Source of the DNA: an uncultured Acidimicrobiaceae bacterium
GTDB lineage: Bacteria; Actinomycetota; Acidimicrobiia; Acidimicrobiales; RAAP-2
Reading direction: 5' to 3'
NCBI GenBank assembly: GCA_903894295.1
Contig: CAITPI010000131.1
Span: forward strand, 1 to 51,865
DNA: 51,865 bases
In this document: positions 43,376-50,765 of the stretch, in pieces
Layout of the letters: every line of letters starts with the position of its first letter
How positions within the stretch are numbered: the first letter of the stretch is position 1
Made by a program: the position numbers and the translations under genes
The notes under the pieces: generated by a model
Seen by the model: the letters and a program-made list of their open reading frames with translations, nothing else
What the model was told of the DNA's origin: nothing
The model's database searches: none

Positions 43376-44001
43376 GGGCCACCGTGGAGAAACCGGTGCT
43401 GGCCACCGGCCCGGTGGACGGTCGTTCGGCTCGACGGGACCGGAACAAGACGGCCGTGCTCGACGCCGTGCTGGAACTGTTCCAGGAAGGGTCCCTCTCG
43501 CCGGGACCGGTCGAAGTGGCCCAACGGTGCGGGCTCTCTCCCCGCTCGGTCTACCGCTACTTCGACGACGCGGACGAACTGGTCCGGGCCGCCGTCGACC
43601 GCCATCTGGAGTTGACCCTGCCCTACTTCCACCTTTCGGCCATCGGCCAAGGTCCCCGGGACGAGCGCATCGATCGGTTCGCCGAGCGCCGGGTGACCCT
43701 CTTTTTCAAGGTGGGCGACGTGAACCGGGCGGCCCGGCTGCGGGCCGCCACCAGCGAGGTCATGGCCAACACCCTGGCCATGACCCGCCGCGAGCTGAAG
43801 GCCCAGGTCGAACGGCACTTTGCTCCCGAGTGGGCCACCCTGAAGCCCGCTCTACGTCGCCGGCGACTGGCGCTCGTCGACACGCTCACCCAGTTCGAGA
43901 CCCTCGACACCTACCGCCAACTGCACGGCATGGACCAGGAGTCCACCACCACGATGGTGGCCGAAGCCCTGGAGGATCTGCTGCCTGGTTCGGCGAGATG
44001 A
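43372..44001 (+). CDS. TetR family regulator of the thiol operon
   Basis: The 209-residue protein has a clear TetR HTH: RDRNKTAVLDAVLELFQEGSLSPGPVEVAQRCGLSPRSVYRYFDDADELVRAAV. A helical C-terminal ligand domain without named subfamily follows. The gene lies inside the operon with ATGA overlaps on both sides, so it is made along with the enzymes and probably regulates the operon by sensing its substrate. No relation to the tandem TetR-like pair is seen. Confidence 0.9.
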   Translation: MRATVEKPVLATGPVDGRSARRDRNKTAVLDAVLELFQEGSLSPGPVEVAQRCGLSPRSVYRYFDDADELVRAAVDRHLELTLPYFHLSAIGQGPRDERIDRFAERRVTLFFKVGDVNRAARLRAATSEVMANTLAMTRRELKAQVERHFAPEWATLKPALRRRRLALVDTLTQFETLDTYRQLHGMDQESTTTMVAEALEDLLPGSAR

Positions 44002-45059
44002 CCTCTCCGGTGCCTTCCCCGTCGGGGCCGACCGCCGAGCGGCCGTTGCGTCTGGGTGGAGCCTTCTCTTCGCCGTATTCGATCAAGATGCGGGCCGTGC
44101 TCCGCTACCGGCGGATCCCCTTCGTCTGGGTTCCCCGGGACTCGAAGTGGGACGACCTCCCGCCGGTGCCGGTCCGGATCATTCCGGCCATCGCCTTCCC
44201 GGACGAAGACGGTGCCTATCGGGAAGCTGCCGTGGACTCGTCGCCGTTGATCCTCCGTCTGGAGGAACTGGTCCCGACCCGCCGGGTCGTCCCGGCCGAT
44301 CCGGCGCTTGCCTTCCTCGATGCGCTGATCGAGGACTACGGCGACGAGTGGGTGACCAAGGCGATGTACCACTACCGCTGGTACTACCCGGAGTGCATCG
44401 CCAAGGCCGGCCACCTGTTGCCACTCGAGCTGGACCTGCAGATGGAGGATCGGACCTGGGGGCGGTCCAACGAGTACGTCACCGACCGTCAGATCTCCCG
44501 GCGGGCGCTCGTCGGCTCCACCGAGGAGAACCGGCCGGTGATCGAGGGCTCGTACGGGCGGCTGCTCGACCTCATGGAACGACATCTGGCCGAAGAGTCT
44601 TTCTGGCTCGGGCAACGGCCGGGCTGCGGTGACTTCGGAATCTTCGGCCAGCTGAGCCAGCTGGTGCTGTGGGATCCGGTCCCGGCGAAGTTGGCGGTCG
44701 ACCGGGCGCCCCGGGTGGTGCCCTGGTGCCTGCGAACCGACGACGCCTCGTGGTGGCCGGTGGTTGACGACGAGGGCTGGAACGACCGGGATTCTCTGGC
44801 CCCGACCGTCGGGGAACTGTTGGCCGAGATCGGCTCCACCTATGTCCCGTTTCTCGTCGCCAACGCCGCAGCCCTCGAGGAGGGACGCAACGAGGTGGTC
44901 TCCGCTTCGCCCGACGGCCCCTACCGTCAGGCCCCGTTCCGTTACCAGGCCAAGTGCCTGGGTTGGCTGAGGGACCGCTTTTCCGCCCTCGGTCCGTCCG
45001 ACCGGCAGTGGGTGAAGGCCACGCTCGCCTCGACCGGCTGCGAACCACTGCTGCCGTGA
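43998..45059 (+). CDS. Glutathione S-transferase-like protein, long form
   Basis: The 353-residue protein starts with a thioredoxin-like GST domain (LRLGGAFSSPYSIKMRAVLRYRRIPFVWV, RIIPAIAFPDEDGAYREAAVDSSPLILRLEEL), in which a Ser/Tyr pair stands where Cys sits in omega-type enzymes. The all-helical C-terminal domain includes HLAEESFWLGQRPGCGDFGIFGQLSQL. An extra ~100-residue tail ends PFRYQAKCLGWLRDRFSALGPSDRQWVKATLASTGCEPLL. Long GSTs of this type occur in proteobacteria and some actinobacteria. It overlaps its neighbours by ATGA and GTGA. Substrate unknown. Confidence 0.85.
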   Translation: MTSPVPSPSGPTAERPLRLGGAFSSPYSIKMRAVLRYRRIPFVWVPRDSKWDDLPPVPVRIIPAIAFPDEDGAYREAAVDSSPLILRLEELVPTRRVVPADPALAFLDALIEDYGDEWVTKAMYHYRWYYPECIAKAGHLLPLELDLQMEDRTWGRSNEYVTDRQISRRALVGSTEENRPVIEGSYGRLLDLMERHLAEESFWLGQRPGCGDFGIFGQLSQLVLWDPVPAKLAVDRAPRVVPWCLRTDDASWWPVVDDEGWNDRDSLAPTVGELLAEIGSTYVPFLVANAAALEEGRNEVVSASPDGPYRQAPFRYQAKCLGWLRDRFSALGPSDRQWVKATLASTGCEPLLP

Positions 45060-45754
45060 GTTCCGTCCTGGCCCCGGAGTCCGAAGTGGCCCTGTTCGGC
45101 CACTGGATCTGTCCCTTCTCCACCCGGGTCGAGTTCGCCCTGGTGGAGCGGACCATCCCCTTTGCCCTCGTGGACGTCCCGCCGACCGCGGCCCGACCGC
45201 CCGGTTACGTCGTCCCCGACGAGTTCGTCCGGCACAGCCCCCGGGGGGAGATTCCGATGGTGCGGGTGGGTGACCGGTACCGCGCCGACTCCCTGCCGAT
45301 CCTGGCCTGGCTCGAAGAGGTACGAAACGAGCCGTCACTGGTGCCCGAGGGGGCCGGACCGGCCGGCCTCGCCTGGGAGCGGGCCGGATGGCTGGACGCC
45401 AACCTCTATCCGGCCATGATCGGCATCTACTACGGCACGGACGACCGGCTCGTTGCCGGGGCCTCGGACGCCCTGGGCGACACCCTCGTCGAGATCGACC
45501 GTTGGCTCGGGGATGGAGAGTGGCTGGCCGGCGAGCGCATCTCGGTGGCCGAGGCGGTCATGGTGCCCTTCTACGTCCGGCGTCGTGGCCTCGAGCGGCT
45601 CGGACTGCGGGCCGAACTGCCTGACCGGGTGGCTCGCCACGAGGCGGCGACCATGGACCGGCCCGCCGGTCGGGCCGTGGCCTGGAGCGGGGAACAGACC
45701 GAAGAGTTCGTCGGGCGTTTCGAGCGCTACCGCGTCTCCCGCCGATCCCGCTAG
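45056..45754 (+). CDS. Glutathione S-transferase-like protein with CPFS site
   Basis: The 232-residue protein has an N-terminal thioredoxin-like domain with ALFGHWICPFSTRVEFALVERTIPF and HSPRGEIPMVRVGDRYRADSLPILAWLEE (Pro-cis and the glutathione gamma-Glu-binding region). A helical domain with DRWLGDGEWLAGERISVAEAVMVPFY follows. A single redox Cys in CPFS is typical of omega/beta-like GSTs that reduce or cleave glutathione conjugates. GTG at 45056 overlaps the preceding stop (GTGA). It is the second GST-like protein of the operon and different in sequence from the first. Confidence 0.88.
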   Translation: MSSVLAPESEVALFGHWICPFSTRVEFALVERTIPFALVDVPPTAARPPGYVVPDEFVRHSPRGEIPMVRVGDRYRADSLPILAWLEEVRNEPSLVPEGAGPAGLAWERAGWLDANLYPAMIGIYYGTDDRLVAGASDALGDTLVEIDRWLGDGEWLAGERISVAEAVMVPFYVRRRGLERLGLRAELPDRVARHEAATMDRPAGRAVAWSGEQTEEFVGRFERYRVSRRSR

Positions 45755-45765
45755 GGCGACGCGGG

Positions 45766-46704
45766 ATGGAGATGGTGGTGCTGGCCGATCCCCTCGAGGG
45801 ACTCGATCCGGGTTCGGACACTTCGTTGTGCCTGATGGGGGCCGCGCTGGAACGGGGCCATCGGGTCTTCCATACGACGCCGGGTGCACTCACGTTGGCC
45901 GACGGTCGCCTTGCGGCGGCGGTGACCCCCATGCGACCGGGGAGGGGTCGGTCCGGCCCGGAACCGGAAGGACACGAGGACCTCGTCCGGGACCTGGCCT
46001 CGGTCGATCTGGTGATGCTCCGGGCCGACCCACCGGTGGATGCGGCGTTTGTGGCGATGACGCTCCTGTGTGAGACCGTGCGGGGCCGCACCGTCCTCGT
46101 GAACGATCCCCGCGGCCTGCGGGAAGCGAACGAGAAACTCCTGGCCACCCGGTTCCCCGACCTGATGCCGGCCACGGTGGTCACCGGCCGGTGGAGCGTG
46201 TGCGAGGAGTTTCTGGCCGAACATCCCGAGGCGGTGATCAAACCCCTCGACGGTCATGGCGGCCGGGACGTGGTCCGGCTGCACCGGGATGGACGGGGGG
46301 CGGAGGCTTTCGGGCGGTTGACCGGCCACGGTCGGAGGCCGGTCATGGTCCAGGAGTTTCTCGATGCGGTGCGGGACGGTGACCGCCGGGTCCTCCTGCT
46401 CGACGGAGAGCCGATCGGAGCCCTGCTGCGCCTACCGGCGCCCGGGGAGTTCCGGGCCAACCTAGCCCTTGGCGCCACCGGCCACGTGGTGGAACCCGAT
46501 GCCGACGACCGCAGGATTGCCGCCCGGCTGGCCCCGGAGTTACGGGCCCGGGGCCTGGTGTTGGTCGGAATCGACGTGATTGGTGGTCGACTCACCGAGG
46601 TGAACGTCACCAGCCCGACCGGTCTGGTGCCCATGGTGGGCCCGTCCCGCCGGCCCGACCACGAGATCGTGGCCTGGCTGGAACGGCGGGTGGCAGAGAG
46701 TTGA
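45766..46704 (+). CDS. gshB: Glutathione synthetase-like ATP-grasp ligase
   Basis: GshB joins gamma-glutamylcysteine to glycine with ATP. The 312-residue protein has the family's landmarks: VDLVMLRADPPVDAAF, VLVNDPRGLREANEKLLATRFPDLMP, VIKPLDGHGGRDVVRL (ATP loop), VMVQEFLDAVRDGDRRVLLLDGEPIGALLRLP, GEFRANLALG, LVGIDVIGGRLTEVNVTSPTGL (metal ligands). Length is that of proteobacterial GshB. Mycothiol-using actinobacteria normally lack this enzyme. It overlaps the next gene, a glutamate-cysteine ligase, by TTGA, so the two steps are co-made. The last substrate could be an amino acid other than glycine. Confidence 0.92.
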   Translation: MEMVVLADPLEGLDPGSDTSLCLMGAALERGHRVFHTTPGALTLADGRLAAAVTPMRPGRGRSGPEPEGHEDLVRDLASVDLVMLRADPPVDAAFVAMTLLCETVRGRTVLVNDPRGLREANEKLLATRFPDLMPATVVTGRWSVCEEFLAEHPEAVIKPLDGHGGRDVVRLHRDGRGAEAFGRLTGHGRRPVMVQEFLDAVRDGDRRVLLLDGEPIGALLRLPAPGEFRANLALGATGHVVEPDADDRRIAARLAPELRARGLVLVGIDVIGGRLTEVNVTSPTGLVPMVGPSRRPDHEIVAWLERRVAES

Positions 46705-48128
46705 GGGAGGACGACGAAGCGTCGGTGTCCCTCACGGAGATGGAGGCCACCCGGCTGATCCTGGCCCAACTGCCTGCGGCCGGACATGCCCGGGACCAGA
46801 TCGCCGTGGAAGCCGAGTGGCTGGTGGTCGACCGGAAGGAAGGAACCCGGGTGGTCACGGTGGCCGAAGGGAGAGCCGCCGTGGGCCGATCGCCGCTGCC
46901 CGCCGGTGGCGTGGTCACGTTCGAACCGGGGGGCCAACTCGAGGTGAGTACGAAGGCGACCACCGATCCCGACGAGTTGGTGGAACGACTGGAAGTGGAC
47001 ACCAGAGAAGTGGCGGCCCGGCTGGAACCGGCCGGTCTGGCCATGGTGCCTCTCGGCCGGGATCCCCTCCGGCCGCCGGTGGCATCGCTCGATCTTCCCC
47101 GCTACCGCCTGATGCGCCAGGCCTTCGACCGTCAGGGTCCTTCCGGAGCCGTGATGATGTGCAGTACGGCGTCCCTCCAGGTGAACATCGATCCGGGGCG
47201 GGACGCCTGGTCCTCGTGGGTGACGCTCTCCCGTTGGGCCCCGGTCATCGCCGCCCTGTTTGCCAACTCGCCAACGTTCGCCCCGGATTCCCGGTGGTCG
47301 CCCGGGGGACGGGGGACAGGGTTGGCACCCGGGAAGTCGTTCCCGTCACCGTGGGGCGCGCCGACGGACGTGACGACCATGTCACAACGTCGTGGTTCCG
47401 GTTCGACCGATGGGTCCCGGATGGCCAACTGGTGGTTGATCGATCCGTCCCGCACCGCTCCGGTGCCGGTGGACGGTCCGGACCGGTGGGTCGACTATGT
47501 CTTCGGCGCCACGCTGTTGTTCCGGGCGGATTCTTCGGGCGATCTCGTGGCGGCCCCGGGTGGGACGACCTTCCGGGAGTGGCTGGCCGGTCCGGGTGAT
47601 TTCCGGCGACCGGACGCCACCGATCTTGCCCGGCACCTTTCGACCCTGTTTCCTCCGGTGCGTCCCCGTCGGTGGCTGGAGGTCCGGATGATCGATGCGG
47701 TCCCCGAAACGGTCCGGTCCGTGGTGGTCGGTGTGGTGTGGGCACTGCTGCACGACGATGAACTGGCGTCCCGGGCCATGGCGGCACCCGACGGACCCGG
47801 TGGGGAGGGTCTTCCCGGCCGTGATGGTTGGCGCCGCGGATCATGGAGGGGCCTGCCGGGGTGGGAGGCGGCGGCGTTGTCTCCGGATCATCCGGCGATC
47901 CAGGCGGCCGGTGGGTTTCTGCTTGATCGGGCGGTGGCTGTCCTCGACCAGGCCGGCATCCGCCTGGGAACGGCCGTGCGCCGGTGGCGGGACGGGCCGT
48001 TCCGGTCGGGTCTCAGTCCGGCGAGGATCAGCCGCGGGCGGTTCAACCCCGAGGCTCCGGGGTGGTCACTGGCCGAAGATTCCCGCCCGCCAGGCCCTGA
48101 TCCCCAGGCCCTGATCCCGGGACCCTGA
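46701..48128 (+). CDS. Glutamate-cysteine ligase, EgtA/GshA family
   Basis: The enzyme makes gamma-glutamylcysteine from Glu, Cys and ATP. The 475-residue protein has EAEWLVVD, VTFEPGGQLEVSTKATTDPDELVERLEVDT, LDLPRYRLMRQAFDRQGPSGAVMMCSTASLQVNID, ALFANSPTF, WWLIDPSRTAPV and RWLEVRMIDAVP, all characteristic of the actinobacterial GCS2/EgtA group. A Ser/Gly-rich insert of about 40 residues follows NSPTF. No EgtB, C, D or E is present, and GshB is adjacent, so glutathione rather than ergothioneine is the likely product. The start may be TTG 46701 (coupled to gshB), GTG 46725 or ATG 46740. The last codons are made of a 14-bp tandem repeat. Confidence 0.88.
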   Translation: MREDDEASVSLTEMEATRLILAQLPAAGHARDQIAVEAEWLVVDRKEGTRVVTVAEGRAAVGRSPLPAGGVVTFEPGGQLEVSTKATTDPDELVERLEVDTREVAARLEPAGLAMVPLGRDPLRPPVASLDLPRYRLMRQAFDRQGPSGAVMMCSTASLQVNIDPGRDAWSSWVTLSRWAPVIAALFANSPTFAPDSRWSPGGRGTGLAPGKSFPSPWGAPTDVTTMSQRRGSGSTDGSRMANWWLIDPSRTAPVPVDGPDRWVDYVFGATLLFRADSSGDLVAAPGGTTFREWLAGPGDFRRPDATDLARHLSTLFPPVRPRRWLEVRMIDAVPETVRSVVVGVVWALLHDDELASRAMAAPDGPGGEGLPGRDGWRRGSWRGLPGWEAAALSPDHPAIQAAGGFLLDRAVAVLDQAGIRLGTAVRRWRDGPFRSGLSPARISRGRFNPEAPGWSLAEDSRPPGPDPQALIPGP

Positions 48129-48165
48129 TTCCGGGATCCTGATTCCGGGACCCTGATTCCCGGTT
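48096..48165 (+). repeat. 14-bp tandem repeat spanning the end of the glutamate-cysteine ligase gene
   Basis: Five head-to-tail units of the type CCTGATTCCGGGAC (starting at 48096, 48110, 48124, 48138, 48152) with a few changes in the outer ones. The stop codon TGA lies inside the third unit. Because 14 is not a multiple of 3, gain or loss of a unit would shift the frame and change the C-terminus. Adjacent units can pair through CCCGGG/GATTCC segments, so the array may also act as a terminator. Confidence 0.85.
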
Positions 48166-48181
48166 GCCGGCCCGGCCCGGC

Positions 48182-48856
48182 TCAGGTGTTCCGGGAGTCC
48201 CCGAGGGAGGCGGCAATCAGGGTCGAGAGCCGGTCGATCGACGGACGGGTCCGCACCTCCATGGCCCCATCGGGCAGGTCGTCGTGCCGGTCGGCCCACG
48301 AGACGAGGATGTGGCTCCAGATCCGCTCGTCGCCGATCACGGTGCCCTCCACCTCGAGCAGGACACCTTCTTCGGGGACGGGGACCTCGCTGCCTTGCCG
48401 GTAGGCGACGAAGCGAACCACGCCGGATCCGTCGGGCCCGCCGACGACCTGGACCCGGGGCCGGCAGCCACTCACGATGGTGAACTCCATGCCGGCTTCC
48501 TTGTGGACGACCTTCTCCTTGAAGTCCTGTCTCGACTGCATGTCGATGAAGGACTTGCGGGTCGGGTAGCGGACGATGCCCATGCGGTGCCAGACGTCGG
48601 CCGACGCTCCCTCGGGACCTTCGACGTCACCGAAGAACGCCACGTCGGCTCCGATGGCGGCCAGAACGTTGACCGGGGCGTAGCGGTCGTCGGCTTCCCG
48701 GCCCGAGATGGTCCCGGACTCCCCGTCGCCGTAGGAGGCGCGTTCCTTGTACCTCATGAAGTTGACCATGAAGATCGGGCCGTCGTCCCTGGGTGCGGTC
48801 ATGGCCATCTGGCCGGCGTAGGCCATGTTCACGGTGCCGAAATCGTCGTATCCCAT
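48182..48856 (-). CDS. DUF1330-like protein with C-terminal extension
   Basis: The 224-residue protein carries the same ferredoxin-like pattern as the gene at 21883 (IFMVNFMRYKERASY, SGREADDRYAPVNVLAAIGADVAFFGDV, WHRMGIVRYPTRKSFIDMQSRQDFKEKVVHKEAGMEFTIV). An added ~85-residue part follows with no known domain (VVRFVAYRQGSEVPVPEEG, WSHILVSWADRHDDLP). The ATG is predicted leaderless: TACCCT (complement of 48864-48869) lies 7 nt upstream. Function unknown. It converges on the thiol operon, ending 53 bp from its stop. Confidence 0.82.
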   Translation of the reverse strand: MGYDDFGTVNMAYAGQMAMTAPRDDGPIFMVNFMRYKERASYGDGESGTISGREADDRYAPVNVLAAIGADVAFFGDVEGPEGASADVWHRMGIVRYPTRKSFIDMQSRQDFKEKVVHKEAGMEFTIVSGCRPRVQVVGGPDGSGVVRFVAYRQGSEVPVPEEGVLLEVEGTVIGDERIWSHILVSWADRHDDLPDGAMEVRTRPSIDRLSTLIAASLGDSRNT

Positions 48857-48992
48857 GCTCCGGAGGGTAACCGTTGGCAGTTGGATTGACAATTGTTTGG
48901 TGGGCGGCTTCCCGGGCCGTGGGCCTGCCCCGGCGGTGGAAGGGGGGAGCAAACAAGTGGCAGCAGGTTTGTCACCAGCCTAAGGTTCGGGC

Positions 48993-49868
48993 ATGAAGTT
49001 CGGAATCGTCTTTGCCAACACCGGCCCCTTCGCCCGGGCGGACAAGGCCCGGGAGATGGCGGTCGAGGCCGAGGCCGCCGGTTTCGAGTCGCTCTGGACC
49101 GTGGAACACGTGGTCGTGCCGGCCGGCTACGAGTCGCCCTACCCTTACGACCGCTCGGGCCGGATGCCCGGTGGAGACGATTCACCCATCCCCGATCCGC
49201 TCATCTGGCTGACGTACCTGGCCGCCGTGACCTCCACGATCAGGTTGGCCACCGGCATCCTGATCCTTCCCCAGCGGAATCCCCTGGTGCTGGCCAAGGA
49301 GTTGGCCACCCTGGACCGGATGTCCGAGGGCCGGATGCTGCTGGGCACCGGCGTGGGCTGGCTGGAAGAGGAGTTCAAGGCCCTGGGCGTTCCCTTCGCC
49401 GACCGGGGACGGCGGAACGACGAGTACCTGGCGGCCATGCGGGCCCTGTGGTCGGAAGACCAGGCCAGCTTCCACGGAGAGTTTGTGGACTTCGACAACT
49501 GTCTTCTGCGGCCCCGACCGGTCGATCACGGGATCCCGGTCCACATCGGCGGACACACCGACATCGCCGCCCGGCGGGCCGGCCGACTGGGCGACGGATT
49601 CTTCCCGGCCAAGGGAAGCCACGACGAGTTGGCCCGCCTGTTCGACGTGGTGCGCACGACGGCCGAGGAGGCCGGCCGGGATGCCTCGACCATCGAGTTC
49701 ACCGCCGGTGGCAACGGGGTCTTCGGGCCGAACGCCCTCGACGAGGTGGCGGCGTTGGAGGCCATCGGCGTGGACCGGGTCGTGGTGCCGTCCTTCCTGT
49801 TCTGGGAGAACACGGCCGAGGCGCTGGCCGCCTACGGGAACGACGTCATCGCCCCGTCCCGGGGTTGA
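48993..49868 (+). CDS. LLM-class F420-dependent oxidoreductase
   Basis: The 291-residue luciferase-like TIM barrel begins MKFGIVFANTGPFARADKAREMAVEAEAAGFESLWTVEHVVVP. It contains TSTIRLATGILILPQRNPLVLAKELATLDRMSEGRMLLGTGVGWLEEEF and GIPVHIGGHTDIAARRAGRLGDGFFP, all typical of the TIGR03619-like F420 group. The substrate is unknown. The ATG is predicted leaderless (TAAGGT at 48981-48986, 6 nt upstream). It is divergent from the DUF1330-like gene. Confidence 0.93.
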   Translation: MKFGIVFANTGPFARADKAREMAVEAEAAGFESLWTVEHVVVPAGYESPYPYDRSGRMPGGDDSPIPDPLIWLTYLAAVTSTIRLATGILILPQRNPLVLAKELATLDRMSEGRMLLGTGVGWLEEEFKALGVPFADRGRRNDEYLAAMRALWSEDQASFHGEFVDFDNCLLRPRPVDHGIPVHIGGHTDIAARRAGRLGDGFFPAKGSHDELARLFDVVRTTAEEAGRDASTIEFTAGGNGVFGPNALDEVAALEAIGVDRVVVPSFLFWENTAEALAAYGNDVIAPSRG

Positions 49869-49931
49869 CGCCTTGGTTCTCTCGCTTCCGGGCCGGACGG
49901 AAGGGGCCGGTAGGGTGGGAGTGATGCGGGC

Positions 49932-50354
49932 ATGACCGAACCCCAAAACCCTTCTGGCTTCCACGATCCCGCCGCCGATGCGGTGGACGACGGCTGGTTG
50001 ACCGGAACCGGCCAGGTTGACCACGAGCCCGACGTCCGTTTCACCTACGCCAACGAGCGCACGCTTCTGGCCTGGAACCGCACCGCACTGGCCCTCCTGG
50101 CCACCGGCGTGGCCGCCACCCAGTTGTTGCCGGACCTCCACGTCCCCGGTGGCCGCCGGATCCTCGGACTGCCCCTGATCATCCTCGGGGCCATCGTGAC
50201 GATGACCAGCTACTTCACGTGGCGGGCCAACCAGCGGGCCATGCGTCGCAACGAACCGCTGCCGTCGTCACCGATGCCGTTGGTGCTCTCGGTCGGGATC
50301 GGGGTCATCGCCGTGATCGCGGTGGTGCTGGTCCTGCTCGGGGCCAAGGCGTGA
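49932..50354 (+). CDS. DUF202 (YidH-like) membrane protein, first copy
   Basis: The 140-residue protein has the DUF202 start PDVRFTYANERTLLAWNRTALALLATGVA and three hydrophobic helices (about 48-62, 76-96, 115-138). The family is of unknown function. TAGGGT (49911-49916) lies 7 nt before an ATG at 49924 that opens a three-codon frame (Met-Arg-Ala-stop); its TGA overlaps this gene's ATG (ATGA). The next gene is a second DUF202 protein overlapped by GTGA. Confidence 0.9.
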   Translation: MTEPQNPSGFHDPAADAVDDGWLTGTGQVDHEPDVRFTYANERTLLAWNRTALALLATGVAATQLLPDLHVPGGRRILGLPLIILGAIVTMTSYFTWRANQRAMRRNEPLPSSPMPLVLSVGIGVIAVIAVVLVLLGAKA

Positions 50355-50740
50355 ACCAGGGTCCGGTGCCCGGCGGCACCCGGGCGCCCCACCCCACCGT
50401 CCTCGCCCCCGGCGAAGACGCCAACCATCGCAACGATCATGGAGTGGCCCGGGAGCGGACCGAGTTGGCCTGGAGCCGCACCGCCCTCTCCATGCTGGCC
50501 GTGCTGGCCATCCTCTGTCGCCGTCTGGGCTCGGACCACCGGGTCTCCCTTCTGGTCCTTGTGGCGGTGGCCGTTGTCGGGGCCGGACTCTGGATCGCCG
50601 GCCTGACCCACTCCCGGCGGACCCGGGCCTACCTGGTGGCCCACGGCGTCCTCGGTGACCCGACCGGGATGCTGATCATGGTGGGCACCCTGATCGTGGC
50701 CGCCTCGGCCTTCACCTTCGCCCTCGTCGCCTCGGGCTGA
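50351..50740 (+). CDS. DUF202 membrane protein, second copy
   Basis: The 129-residue protein has GVARERTELAWSRTALSMLAVLAILCRRLG, the DUF202 signature, with three hydrophobic helices and a ~30-residue polar N-terminus. The GTG at 50351 overlaps the stop of the first copy. DUF202 proteins often occur as unlike pairs, so they may form a heteromeric membrane complex; the function is unknown. Confidence 0.9.
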   Translation: MNQGPVPGGTRAPHPTVLAPGEDANHRNDHGVARERTELAWSRTALSMLAVLAILCRRLGSDHRVSLLVLVAVAVVGAGLWIAGLTHSRRTRAYLVAHGVLGDPTGMLIMVGTLIVAASAFTFALVASG

Positions 50741-50765
50741 ACCCGATCGGGTCACGGGCGACTGC

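Noticed and set aside
47260-47440. Possible frameshift pair in the glutamate-cysteine ligase gene around the Ser/Gly-rich insert
   Set aside because: The other frames do not give a better match to the EgtA/GshA sequence, and conserved segments on both sides are in the same frame. A true insertion is simpler.
46701-48128. Ergothioneine cluster (EgtA as first gene)
   Set aside because: EgtB, EgtC, EgtD and EgtE are all absent, and the partner gene is a GshB-like ligase, so glutathione is the better reading.
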